In this document: one piece after another, positions 34,231-42,734 of the stretch
Position numbering within the stretch: position 1 is the first letter of the stretch
Layout of the letters: every line of letters starts with the position of its first letter
Virus record (IMG/VR): IMGVR_UViG_3300049218_000295
Span: 1-64,000 of that record
Strand: one strand, 5' to 3'
DNA from: a virus
Length of the DNA: 64,000 nucleotides
The notes under the pieces: generated by a model
What the model was told of the DNA's origin: nothing
What the model saw: the letters and a program-made list of their open reading frames with translations, nothing else
Database searches by the model: none
Program-made: the position numbers and the translations under genes

Positions 34231-34788
34231 ATGCTGACTGTGCGTCAACTCATCTTACTCACCCATAACCATCGCCGGTCCATAATGGACAAAGCGAAGT
34301 CTGTGGCTGTCCGTTTTGTTAAAATTACTGAGGACTATGACGACGATGGTGACCCCGTACGAGAAGTTTTAGCCATCTGCCATGGGGAAACCGTTGATCG
34401 ACGCGTTGTGATGCGCTTTTATGGAAAGGGTGCGAACGCCCACGTTTGGGTTTCTTGTGATTGCGAATACTTCCTATATCACTGCGAAGTGGCAGACCAG
34501 CGTAAGGGAAATACTGATATCGAATACTCCAATGGCCGTTGGCCAAAAGAGACCAATCCACGCGGTATCGCCCACCTCTGTAAGCACATTGTAGCGTGTA
34601 TATCACATGGGGCCGCTGATAAGCGAGCCCTCCCTAAAAAGGCTCCGCCCAAAAAAGTTACGAAACCCGGACCAAAAGAGGCACCGGAAACCGAAAAGAA
34701 AACCGCACCAAAGACCAGCACACCTAGCGGTCCGAGTGGTCCAGGATTACAGCGCCTAGGCCGTAGTGGGCGAATGGGCGGCAAGTAA
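34231..34788 (+). CDS. SWIM-type zinc-finger protein
   Basis: 185 residues from the ATG at 34231, preceded by AGGGA with 7-base spacing (34219-34223). An internal ATG at 34285 is possible but has no good ribosome site. VSCDCEYFLYHC and HLCKHIVACI give the CxC...CxH pattern of SWIM domains (about residues 80-130). The C-terminal 60 residues are Lys/Pro rich and disordered. SWIM domains bind DNA or proteins; a role in this phage is unknown. Lone plus-strand gene; its last 33 bases overlap the lysozyme gene. Confidence 0.75.
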   Translation: MLTVRQLILLTHNHRRSIMDKAKSVAVRFVKITEDYDDDGDPVREVLAICHGETVDRRVVMRFYGKGANAHVWVSCDCEYFLYHCEVADQRKGNTDIEYSNGRWPKETNPRGIAHLCKHIVACISHGAADKRALPKKAPPKKVTKPGPKEAPETEKKTAPKTSTPSGPSGPGLQRLGRSGRMGGK

Positions 34789-35292
34789 GAAGGCGAGCTG
34801 GGCAAGACTCCACGGGTTCACCAGTCCGAGGTCATAACCATTAAACATCTGAATGTAGTCCACCGAGGTGGTCCCATCCCCATCCTTATCTATTATACCA
34901 CGGTTTAAGAAATCGACTAAGCCGCCAATTCCCAAAAGGTGGCAGCAGGCCAGAGCCCCAGACATTGTCACCAAAACTCCTTGAACCTCAGTCCCAATTT
35001 TGGGACCGCAGTCTTTATTGATGGAGCCTATCAAGTTGACAACATGGTTGTCAAAAACCGCGTCTTGGAGTTGGCTTGAATTTAGAAAACCTTCTTTAGA
35101 AAAGGGGGTGACCCATTGAAAATCACTGTTAGCGTAGCCCCTTGTTCCGGGTATTCTGCTGGCTAGACCAAAATCGGTAAGCCGAGCCATGCCAAATTGG
35201 TAGCGCCCCAAATAACCAAATTGGTTGGTGCACAGGTAGTTGTTACTGGATTCCTTCAGACCAATGGCATCTCGAAAATCGTCGTAGTTCAT
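34756..35292 (-). CDS. Lysozyme-like peptidoglycan hydrolase (endolysin candidate)
   Basis: 178 residues. LKESSNNYL gives the catalytic Glu (Glu14), followed by GYLGRYQFG at about 26-34, the ES(G/S)x(N)Y...G..G.YQFG pattern of the lysozyme/transglycosylase fold. DKDGDGTTS near residue 140 is an EF-hand-like acidic loop seen in related phage enzymes. No signal peptide, so release would need a holin; none is visible next door. Could also be a virion-bound cell-wall enzyme. Confidence 0.72.
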   Translation of the reverse strand: MNYDDFRDAIGLKESSNNYLCTNQFGYLGRYQFGMARLTDFGLASRIPGTRGYANSDFQWVTPFSKEGFLNSSQLQDAVFDNHVVNLIGSINKDCGPKIGTEVQGVLVTMSGALACCHLLGIGGLVDFLNRGIIDKDGDGTTSVDYIQMFNGYDLGLVNPWSLAQLAFLLAAHSPTTA

Positions 35293-35301
35293 ATATAAAA
35301 A

Positions 35302-37728
35302 TTAAGCAGCACTTTCGATGGTGAGCACCGTCCAGTGATTTTCTTTAGTGAGAAGCCAAGAACTTTCGTATACTGCGGCTTGCTTAATGACACTATCGTG
35401 CGAGATAATGAAGACGCTGGAGTATTTCTCTCGCAAAAAGGGTAATAGCTCATTTACAAACAAGTATTGTCCGGTGGCATCGAGGTTGGCATCTACTTCA
35501 TCCAAGATGAGTAAGTTGGTTTGCTTACTTCGTACTACGCAATCCGCAAGAGTGAGAACTAAAGCCACTGAAAGCCTCTTTTTCTCCCCACCTGAAAAAG
35601 TAGCAATATCATGAAAGAACTCATAAGGCACCATTTTGGCAGCGCCATTCTCATCTTCCTCTTCCTTCAAACCGGTCCGATGAGCATTAATAAAGATGTT
35701 ACCAGCGTCGCAGACGTGGGAGAAGCTCAAACCCTTTTCTCGGAATAGGAACTGCGCGTAGTAGGGTAATCGCGAGATCACCATGTCCATAATCTTTTTG
35801 AGTTGCTGGACCCGGAGCCCCTTAGGACCAAAGGCATCAACCATCCCTTCCCAGTAAGCTTGCATCTGCCGAAACTCAGGGAGCATCCCAAGTCGCTGGT
35901 TCAAAGAGTCTAGCTGGGAGCGAAGTCTGGTATAACGGTCGTTCTGTCCTTTTAATTCGCCATGTTTGGTGCGCAGTTCGGCCTCGGTCTGGGCGGCCTC
36001 GTTTTCTTGTTGGCAAAGCTCGCCATAGGTCACGTCCAGTAATTCTATGGTTCCTTTGGGAGTATAATTCAGCTTAGCCAATTCTTGCTGCGCTTGGACG
36101 CAAGTGCGGAGTTGCCTAATAATAGACTCACACTCGGCGATCTCCTTTACCAAGGAATCGCTAGAGGTCTCGCTCTCAATCGGTTGAAATTGCGAGCTGG
36201 TGAGGCGCAAAGACACGTCTTGGTACTTGCGCAAAGGCTGCTGGTAATCCAGAAACAAAAACAATTGGTCAGAATCTTGCTCAGTGAACAGTTCGAGTGA
36301 ACCAAGCTGCTTTTCAAGTTCTTTGCGCTTTAAGATTCCATTATTCTTGTTCTCAATAACTTTAAGGTCCTGCATGACATCAGTATACTGGGCTTGGAGT
36401 TCTGGGACGCGGTCCAATTCGGATTGCACTGTGCCAACATCGTGTTCGGAGCCACATGTAGGGCATTTGCCATCCTTGAGTGCTTCGGACCTTGTCTTGA
36501 TGTGCTGAATTTCGCTATACAGTCTCTGAGCCTCGCACACCAAATCCAAGGTAGAAATTTGCTCGGGGTTCTGAGGAAGACTCGCAATTTCTTTTTGGAG
36601 GGACTGCTGTCGTTGAACAAGATTTTTGCGGTTCTGTAGCTCCGCAATTTTGGTGGAAAGGTCAATCCCGCTAGACAAAATTTCTGGCAGCTTAGAGTAC
36701 TGAGACTCTAGAGACCTTTTAACGCTTTCAAGCTCTGCAATTTGAGCATTGTTTTGTTGGGCACGAGCATTGCGAACTTTAATTTGCTCGCAATCTTTGA
36801 GGCTCACTTGCAAGGTAGAACGCCGCTGCTCCATCTCGTTCAGGCTCTCTTGGGCCGAGTCAAAAGCTTCAGCCTCGGGCAAAAGCTCCAAATACCGGGC
36901 GAACAGGAGTCTTTCCTGCTGCAAGGCTCTTTGTTGTCCTGCAAGGTCTTTTCTGTTCAGTTCAATTTGCTTGATTTGGGACTCGATTGGTCCAAGATCC
37001 TGGTAGCTGTATTGGATGATTTCGGTCGCGAGGGTCTCCTGAGTGTGAACCAGACCGCCAAGCTTTTCAATCTCATCTGTCACTTTATTGCGCTCGGCTT
37101 TGGCCTCTTCAAGGACCTTGTCGTAACGGTCATCCAAGTTAAAAAAATCCGAAATGTAGGCTTTGCGTTCTGATGGTTTACCGTCAATCAAAACATGCAT
37201 ATTGTTTTGGGTAAGATGAACCGAACCTTCGAACTCTTCCTTGGTAAGACCAATGATTTTCGCGACCTGCTTTTTCTGGTCGGGATAGCCATGCGCGGTC
37301 TCGTCGCGACCAAGAAATTTGCAATCCTTCCGAGTACAAACCGCAGTCTTGTTCACCTTATCATATTTGAACTTATGGTCGCATTCGGGGGTGCCCATTC
37401 CGTTAACGGCAAGAACTTTATAGTTCCACTTGCCCTTTTGACGGAAATGGATGATATGGTAAATTTGTTCCGCTTCCTTTCGAAGCAATTCGACATGCAC
37501 CGCCGCGTCTTGGTCGTCGCGAATGAGAGCGTCGCCTTTGTGCCCACCGACTCCGGGCAACGAGCCGAAAAGGCAAGTCTCAACGAGCCCCCAAATCGAA
37601 CTTTTGCCTACTCCATTATCGCCCAAAATCGAGACAATACCTTGCTTGTCTAGGGGAAAATACTGATTGCGATAAACCAGGCTATTTTTGACACGAAGAG
37701 ACAGAAACTGAAGGTCTGGTGATGACAT
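35302..37728 (-). CDS. sbcC: SbcC/Rad50-like ATPase (T4 gp46 type)
   Basis: 808 residues from the ATG at 37726-37728; a longer frame runs into the primase gene. Walker A GDNGVGKSS near residue 36, two long coiled coils, a CPTC zinc hook in the middle (GKCPTCGSEHD), then the ABC signature FSGGEKKRLSVAL and Walker B LLILDEVDANLD. It forms a complex with the SbcD-like nuclease at 27611-28603. Longer than T4 gp46 (560), in the range of a short SbcC. Nine bases separate its start from the primase stop. Confidence 0.95.
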   Translation of the reverse strand: MSSPDLQFLSLRVKNSLVYRNQYFPLDKQGIVSILGDNGVGKSSIWGLVETCLFGSLPGVGGHKGDALIRDDQDAAVHVELLRKEAEQIYHIIHFRQKGKWNYKVLAVNGMGTPECDHKFKYDKVNKTAVCTRKDCKFLGRDETAHGYPDQKKQVAKIIGLTKEEFEGSVHLTQNNMHVLIDGKPSERKAYISDFFNLDDRYDKVLEEAKAERNKVTDEIEKLGGLVHTQETLATEIIQYSYQDLGPIESQIKQIELNRKDLAGQQRALQQERLLFARYLELLPEAEAFDSAQESLNEMEQRRSTLQVSLKDCEQIKVRNARAQQNNAQIAELESVKRSLESQYSKLPEILSSGIDLSTKIAELQNRKNLVQRQQSLQKEIASLPQNPEQISTLDLVCEAQRLYSEIQHIKTRSEALKDGKCPTCGSEHDVGTVQSELDRVPELQAQYTDVMQDLKVIENKNNGILKRKELEKQLGSLELFTEQDSDQLFLFLDYQQPLRKYQDVSLRLTSSQFQPIESETSSDSLVKEIAECESIIRQLRTCVQAQQELAKLNYTPKGTIELLDVTYGELCQQENEAAQTEAELRTKHGELKGQNDRYTRLRSQLDSLNQRLGMLPEFRQMQAYWEGMVDAFGPKGLRVQQLKKIMDMVISRLPYYAQFLFREKGLSFSHVCDAGNIFINAHRTGLKEEEDENGAAKMVPYEFFHDIATFSGGEKKRLSVALVLTLADCVVRSKQTNLLILDEVDANLDATGQYLFVNELLPFLREKYSSVFIISHDSVIKQAAVYESSWLLTKENHWTVLTIESAA

Positions 37729-37736
37729 AGCTACTT

Positions 37737-38672
37737 TTAGGCAATCCCGAGTCGGAGTCGGGTCTCGGTCAACCATTCCTCGGGCATGTTTCCTGGGTCA
37801 AGTTCATTGCCAGGAATATGTGGAAGATACAGAATGTCGGTCGGAATTTCAGCTCTTAGAGTCAGAAAGATCTCCTGGGCCGCCTTATAACCCGCTGCGT
37901 CCCCATCCATCAAAATGAGCACTTTAGGTGGGTTCTTGGCAATTATGTAGCTTTTCTTGATGTCCGACCAGTTACTGGTCCCAAAAAGGGCTACGGCTGG
38001 GATGCCTTCTGCCATTAATCTTAGGGCATCAAAGTGGCCTTCGACCAATACGATTGGGGAGCCTGTTTTAATATAGTCATACAGAAACAAAACACTTTTG
38101 GTATCGGCGAAGGTCATGTACTTGGGAGTGTAAGGCTTTAGAGCGCACACCGTGTAGCCGAGATACCGCTGGTTCATGGTAAGGGGCAAGTGCATCCAAT
38201 CCATATCAATGTCTTGCTGCCACCAAAATTTAGCGCCAAAGCTTTCGTAGAAAGCTTTACCATAGCCACGCCATTTGAAGCCATCCGGGAGTGGTTCCAA
38301 TCCAGTGCGGACTTCAACTGTACTCTCCTTTAAAGGAGAGAGGTGCTTCAAGGAGGTCGCAAGCAGCTCGAAAGGGTTATCCTTGTCAGTGAGCTTGCCC
38401 GCTTGACCGTAATCAAGCGTTTGGAGTCTAAGCGCCCGAGCAAGAGTGTTCCAGTGCCCATGTGCTTTGCACGACCAACATTTGTAGATACCAGGCATCT
38501 TGGTGTGCCCGACATGGACTTCCAGACTGGGGTTGGAGTCGTTATGAAAACAACAGAGGATGACCATTTCCTCGCCGTTGCGTTTCATTTTTCCGCCTAC
38601 TCTGGACAGCTCGGAAATGACATGGTCCCGGATTTTCGGATAAGAAAGCTCAGTCAATCCATTCTCTCCCAA
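37737..38672 (-). CDS. DnaG-like DNA primase
   Basis: 311 residues. A CHC2-type zinc finger (Cys40/Cys41, His43, Cys65, Cys68) with the SNPSLEV signature is followed by a Toprim domain: VLVEGHFDAL (catalytic Glu) and ILMDGDAAG (Asp-x-Asp). It makes primers for the lagging strand, working with the DnaB-like helicase. The helicase-interaction domain of cellular DnaG is absent, so it is shorter (about 580 normally). Its first 23 bases overlap the HNH gene. Confidence 0.9.
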   Translation of the reverse strand: MGENGLTELSYPKIRDHVISELSRVGGKMKRNGEEMVILCCFHNDSNPSLEVHVGHTKMPGIYKCWSCKAHGHWNTLARALRLQTLDYGQAGKLTDKDNPFELLATSLKHLSPLKESTVEVRTGLEPLPDGFKWRGYGKAFYESFGAKFWWQQDIDMDWMHLPLTMNQRYLGYTVCALKPYTPKYMTFADTKSVLFLYDYIKTGSPIVLVEGHFDALRLMAEGIPAVALFGTSNWSDIKKSYIIAKNPPKVLILMDGDAAGYKAAQEIFLTLRAEIPTDILYLPHIPGNELDPGNMPEEWLTETRLRLGIA

Positions 38673-39174
38673 GCAGGCTTTTGCACAGCTCTTCGCCTCT
38701 CGGGGTCTTCTTATCCCCTTTAGAGAGATTATCCGCTTGCGTCAACCATTGAAGATTGCTGTAGTGCCAGAGCCTAAGCATTTCAGCCTCGTTTTTAGCC
38801 TGTGATAATGGGCAAACGTGGTCTATGTGGGCTCCACTGTGTGGTTTCGGTCCTAACGTCTGGTTCACTTGCTGCGGGGTGGCGCACAGCAAGTCAAAAG
38901 TTTTGCTGCGTTTAACAAGTCCCAGCCGTCTAAAGGTCTCTCTGACCAAATGCCTAATTTGCCTGGTTCTACCGCCAATGGTGTCTTTGTCTTCTGTTTC
39001 TAGCCGCTTAGACCGCGCCATCGAGGCCTGAACTTTGCGTTTCTTTACCTCAGGATTCTCACAGTGCTCTTTATCCCAAGCGCGTTTTCTGGCGGCAGCC
39101 GCCATTCGCTCTTCGATTGGGCGTGATGCTCGATAGGCCCTCTGTTGGGCGTTGAATTCCCCGCATGAGCACAT
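38650..39174 (-). CDS. HNH endonuclease (homing type)
   Basis: 174 residues from ATG 39172-39174; the longer frame overlaps the gene upstream. An N-terminal CSCG start and a basic helical middle are followed by the HNH core AHIDHVCPLSQAK....SNLQWLTQADNLSKGDK. The C-terminal SLLGREW is nearly identical to that of the HNH protein at 50526-51308, so the two are paralogues. Wedged between an unknown gene and primase, overlapping the latter by 23 bases. Confidence 0.85.
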   Translation of the reverse strand: MCSCGEFNAQQRAYRASRPIEERMAAAARKRAWDKEHCENPEVKKRKVQASMARSKRLETEDKDTIGGRTRQIRHLVRETFRRLGLVKRSKTFDLLCATPQQVNQTLGPKPHSGAHIDHVCPLSQAKNEAEMLRLWHYSNLQWLTQADNLSKGDKKTPRGEELCKSLLGREWID

Positions 39175-39175
39175 G

Positions 39176-39706
39176 TTACTCTTTTGGGGTTCCGACGTCG
39201 ACTTCCAAGGTGGTGATTTGGTCGGGGACCAAGTGTTGTTCATAAGCTACCGCATTTTGAGGTTTAAACCCACCGTGGGCTAACAAGATAGTTTTACCTC
39301 CAACCGCAATAAGGCAACCTACTTGTTCTGGTGTTTTCCCAGGTATGACGGTAAAATATTTGGATTTGTTGTCGACTTTGTAGAATGTCTCTAGGGTAGT
39401 CAAGAAGATGTTGTTCCGGACCTTGACGGATGAGAGAGCCGCTTTCATACCACCATCATAAAGCCGTCGGGCCAAGAATTCGGATGTCAGGAGGGTTTGA
39501 GGACCGTCCGCTAAAACTCGACTCACCACTGCTGGATGAGAAAGACCATAAACGCTGTGTTGGTCGAGTGAAAGCAGAATAACTGGGCCGCGATGGTTTG
39601 CAGTATTGCCATCCACTGTTGCCAGCGTCCGAGACGTGGAACCGTCTTTCAAAGAGACCGAGAAGCCTTCGTGTTTCTGTTCAAGCCGGGTCAGTACGAA
39701 TTGCAT
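39176..39706 (-). CDS. Unknown 176-residue protein
   Basis: Not recognised. Beta-rich, with segments such as GPVILLSLDQHSVYG and GCLIAVGGKTILLAHGG. No membrane segment. It overlaps the following small gene (26 bases) and is directly followed by the HNH gene. Confidence 0.68.
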   Translation of the reverse strand: MQFVLTRLEQKHEGFSVSLKDGSTSRTLATVDGNTANHRGPVILLSLDQHSVYGLSHPAVVSRVLADGPQTLLTSEFLARRLYDGGMKAALSSVKVRNNIFLTTLETFYKVDNKSKYFTVIPGKTPEQVGCLIAVGGKTILLAHGGFKPQNAVAYEQHLVPDQITTLEVDVGTPKE

Positions 39707-39911
39707 TGGTCTCTCCGAGACGCTGTTTCATTTCACCAATCCACACCTCAAAAACGTAAATTAGGTCTTCTGCGGAGAGTGGGTTGGCCGAGTTCATGAC
39801 AACTGTGGCCTTTTTCTGGTCCTCTGAAATTTGGATATCAAAGTCCACATTGAAACCCTCATCGATTTCAGTGACTGGGTCTACTTGAGGACTCGGGGCA
39901 GCATCTTCCAT
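39681..39911 (-). CDS. Unknown 76-residue acidic protein
   Basis: Starts at ATG 39909-39911. The frame is open to 40355 but the extra part is antisense to the nuclease gene, so it is rejected. Acidic, with DVDFDIQISEDQK and LSAEDLIYVFEVWI. Divergent from the nuclease with a 27-base gap. Confidence 0.6.
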   Translation of the reverse strand: MEDAAPSPQVDPVTEIDEGFNVDFDIQISEDQKKATVVMNSANPLSAEDLIYVFEVWIGEMKQRLGETNAIRTDPA

Positions 39912-39938
39912 GACAGTTTTTATCGTAAAAACCAAAAG

Positions 39939-40769
39939 ATGATTAAGCCTGCCTTGCATCAGACCATCACGGATACTCTCAACCACATGTTTATCGAGCC
40001 ACACAGATATTCTTTCCGTGGCTCCTCTCTTCCGTATTGCGCTGTGCATGATTGCATCGTGCGTTGTCAAACCAAAACCAATACCGTTCCGATGCGCCAG
40101 ACCAAATTTGAATGGCGATTGGCTGCGGACATCGGAACCACTATCCACGCACTGCTCCAAAAGGCAATGAGCGAACGTGGAACCATTTATGGCACTTGGA
40201 AGTGTCCTCACTGCAAGGCAGTTTATGGTATGTCCGTAGGTCCGGTGCGTTGCACTCAAACCGAATGTTCGCGTCCAATTTGTGAGTATGTTGAACTTGA
40301 AGTACTTGACCCAGCCTCTGGTTTTTCGGGCCACGTCGACTGTCTGATACCGCACGAGGGCGGGTTTATTTTGTGCGACTTCAAGACCATTTATCGCAAA
40401 AAACTATCCAAACTGCAACTCGACCACAAACACCGCTGTCAAGTTTTTGCCTACAAGTATCTCCTTCAGCGCCCACCCTATAACTTGGACATCCGAGGAC
40501 AGGCTGTGGTTTACTTCCCACGCGAGGATGTATCCCTTTTCGAAATCATTGAGATGGAGAACGACGACCTTTCTGAGGCTGAGTTCACCCGCTACACCAA
40601 GCACAAAGCCGCTGCAGACGCGGCAATGTTAAGCGGAAAGCTTTCGGGGCTCACCGGACTCTGCTCGAACCGCACCGACCAACCTTTCTGCCCCTATAAC
40701 GCCCTTTGCTTTGGTCCCGACCGCAGCACCAACCTGGATGGAGTCTGGCAACGCACCGTTCAGGGTTAA
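39939..40769 (+). CDS. PD-(D/E)XK nuclease of the RecB/Cas4 type
   Basis: 276 residues from ATG 39939 (a longer frame overlaps the divergent gene). SSLPYC near residue 30 supplies the first Cys; GTTIHALLQ is the RecB-type His motif; GHVDCLIPH and ILCDFKTIY carry the catalytic Asp and Asp-x-Lys; and CSNRTDQPFCPYNALC near the end supplies three more Cys. The four Cys match the Fe-S cluster of Cas4/AddB-type exonucleases. An insertion with CPHC and CTQTEC adds a zinc ribbon. It probably degrades or resects DNA ends, perhaps feeding recombination or nucleotide pools. Confidence 0.82.
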   Translation: MIKPALHQTITDTLNHMFIEPHRYSFRGSSLPYCAVHDCIVRCQTKTNTVPMRQTKFEWRLAADIGTTIHALLQKAMSERGTIYGTWKCPHCKAVYGMSVGPVRCTQTECSRPICEYVELEVLDPASGFSGHVDCLIPHEGGFILCDFKTIYRKKLSKLQLDHKHRCQVFAYKYLLQRPPYNLDIRGQAVVYFPREDVSLFEIIEMENDDLSEAEFTRYTKHKAAADAAMLSGKLSGLTGLCSNRTDQPFCPYNALCFGPDRSTNLDGVWQRTVQG

Positions 40770-40778
40770 TTTAGGTGG

Positions 40779-41027
40779 ATGAGCAGTGTCAAATTACGTG
40801 CCAGTTATGATAGTGCGCCGCTGCATGGACGCATAAGCGTCTCCCAAGCATCTAGCACTTTCCCGACCCAATACACCCTCAAACTTCTGCACGAAGTTAA
40901 CGGACTCATCACCCCGCGCCTTTCCACTTTCCGGACCATGAATGAAGCTATTGCGCACGCGAGTCACTACGGCTTCTTATCGCAAAATTGGGTGGTCCAA
41001 ACTCTACAGATTCCGGACCAGGTGTAA
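40779..41027 (+). CDS. Unknown 82-residue protein
   Basis: Not recognised. A TAGGTGG ribosome site directly precedes the ATG. It ends 2 bases before the collagen-like gene, so it may be a tail-related partner; otherwise unassigned. Confidence 0.62.
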   Translation: MSSVKLRASYDSAPLHGRISVSQASSTFPTQYTLKLLHEVNGLITPRLSTFRTMNEAIAHASHYGFLSQNWVVQTLQIPDQV

Positions 41028-41029
41028 CG

Positions 41030-42730
41030 ATGCTTACTACACCAGTCTTCATTTCAAACTCTGACGGCCCATTTAATGGGAACCAATACATTCTAAATCT
41101 GACGTTCCAAGACGCAACTCGCGCTCAATTTCTCAATATTGGCGACTACCTCCAAGACAGCGCGGGTAACATTTACGACATCATCTCGTTAACTCTTCCT
41201 TTTGTCAACACGAGCGTCTTGACCGTTCGATACGTCAATCACAATACGCTACCAGTAGTTGACACGACTGTTTATGGCTCCGTTGCCTATACGCCCGGTG
41301 AAGTATCGTTGGCACCGCCTTATCAAGCCGTGGGTAGTATTAGTACTGCAAGTCTATACTACGCGCCCTCATATTTGTGGACAGTGGAAGCCTCCTTTAC
41401 CAGTCCTCCTAATCTGCAAAATATTGTGCAAATTGGGGACCAGCTTCTGGACTCTGAGGGGACCGCTTTTAATGTGGAGTATATCGACCCAGTTCTAGGG
41501 TTCTCCAACATGCGAGTTGCGGAAATCATCCGCATCGGCTACCCTCCTGCGACAGGGGCATGTTCTGTCTATCGAGGGTCGGAAGGCCATGGGTTTTTCC
41601 AAGGCTTACCACCCAACCCCCAAGCACTTCTTATTGCTCAAGAGCGAGATATTGCTCGCATCGACACCTTGCTTTCGTATCCAGGCCCACAAGGCACGAC
41701 TGGCGCAGTTGGCGAAACTGGGGTTGGGGCCACCGGCCCACGCGGCAGCATAGGTTTCACTGGCGCACAAGGCTTACAAGGGGTAACTGGACCCGTTGGA
41801 GTTGATGGGACCACAGGCCGTACCGGAATGCAGGGGGCCACCGGTCTCCATGGCCCCACCGGCGGTCACGGGCCGCGAGGGCAACAGGGTGCTACGGGCA
41901 ACGGCGGTTCTCTTGGTTCTACCGGCGTACAAGGTGTTCGAGGCGAAACCGGGGCTCTAGGGCTACGCGGCTCGCGCGGATTCGATGGAATTCAAGGACA
42001 AACTGGTTATCAGGGTGTCACTGGCGTCCGAGGCGAAACCGGATTCCAGGGTGAGCAGGGCTACCAAGGTGATACCGGCCTTCAAGGCTACACTGGGGTC
42101 ATTGGTGCCACGGGCCTCCCCGGAATCCAAGGAAAGCAAGGTCCAACGGGTTATCAGGGCAATACCGGAGCACAGGGCGCGACGGGCGCGCACGGACTTC
42201 GCGGCGAAACTGGTATCCAAGGTGAACAAGGAAACCAGGGCGAACAGGGCATTCAAGGTGTCACCGGTCTCAACGGCACCACCGGATTCCAGGGCGAAAC
42301 TGGGGCACAAGGCGCGACGGGCGTCCGTGGCTATCAGGGCATAACGGGCTATCAAGGAACAACGGGCGTACAGGGTTCGACTGGACCTGGGGCTACTGGT
42401 CTGCGCGGTCCAACCGGACCTCCTGGCGGTCCTCCCGGAGCAACCGGGGTGCCTGGACCATCGGGTACCACTTACACCCCCAAAAAAGAACGTTTCACAC
42501 TGCAATCTTCGGATATCTCAAATCAGTACATTGACCTCTCCGAACTGGTAGTGGCTGAGAGTCTTATTTTTAGTTTCGACGGTTTAATTCAGGACGAGAG
42601 TCTGGAATATACGACAAGTAGTGTTGGTGGTGTGACCAGAGTCACCTTTATTGGAGACCTAGCGACCGGAGGGTTTTCAGCATTGGTGACGGGGGACCTA
42701 GTCTCCTTTCAATATTTGTATTTGGGGTGA
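41030..42730 (+). CDS. Collagen-like tail protein
   Basis: 566 residues from ATG 41030; a longer frame overlaps the preceding gene. Residues 1-210 are a globular attachment region with no family match. Residues about 215-475 are Gly-X-Y repeats (frequent GATG, GPTG, GVQG, GETG), which should form a collagen-type triple helix. The final 80 residues are a compact domain ([13 protein letters not shown], then [14 protein letters not shown]) shared with the protein at 58440-59075. It is likely a trimeric fibre or whisker on the virion. Confidence 0.88.
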   Translation: MLTTPVFISNSDGPFNGNQYILNLTFQDATRAQFLNIGDYLQDSAGNIYDIISLTLPFVNTSVLTVRYVNHNTLPVVDTTVYGSVAYTPGEVSLAPPYQAVGSISTASLYYAPSYLWTVEASFTSPPNLQNIVQIGDQLLDSEGTAFNVEYIDPVLGFSNMRVAEIIRIGYPPATGACSVYRGSEGHGFFQGLPPNPQALLIAQERDIARIDTLLSYPGPQGTTGAVGETGVGATGPRGSIGFTGAQGLQGVTGPVGVDGTTGRTGMQGATGLHGPTGGHGPRGQQGATGNGGSLGSTGVQGVRGETGALGLRGSRGFDGIQGQTGYQGVTGVRGETGFQGEQGYQGDTGLQGYTGVIGATGLPGIQGKQGPTGYQGNTGAQGATGAHGLRGETGIQGEQGNQGEQGIQGVTGLNGTTGFQGETGAQGATGVRGYQGITGYQGTTGVQGSTGPGATGLRGPTGPPGGPPGATGVPGPSGTTYTPKKERFTLQSSDISNQYIDLSELVVAESLIFSFDGLIQDESLEYTTSSVGGVTRVTFIGDLATGGFSALVTGDLVSFQYLYLG

Positions 42731-42734
42731 TTAG

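Noticed and set aside
34891-34905. TATAAT-like box on the minus strand inside the lysozyme gene
   Set aside because: No matching -35 and it is within coding sequence.
39912-40355. N-terminal extension of the 76-residue minus-strand gene
   Set aside because: It is antisense to the PD-(D/E)XK nuclease, whose catalytic motifs are intact; the ATG at 39911 is preferred.
41963-42505. 180-residue frame antisense to the collagen-like gene
   Set aside because: It exists because Gly-X-Y coding DNA leaves other frames open; the plus-strand protein has clear collagen repeats and a conserved end module.
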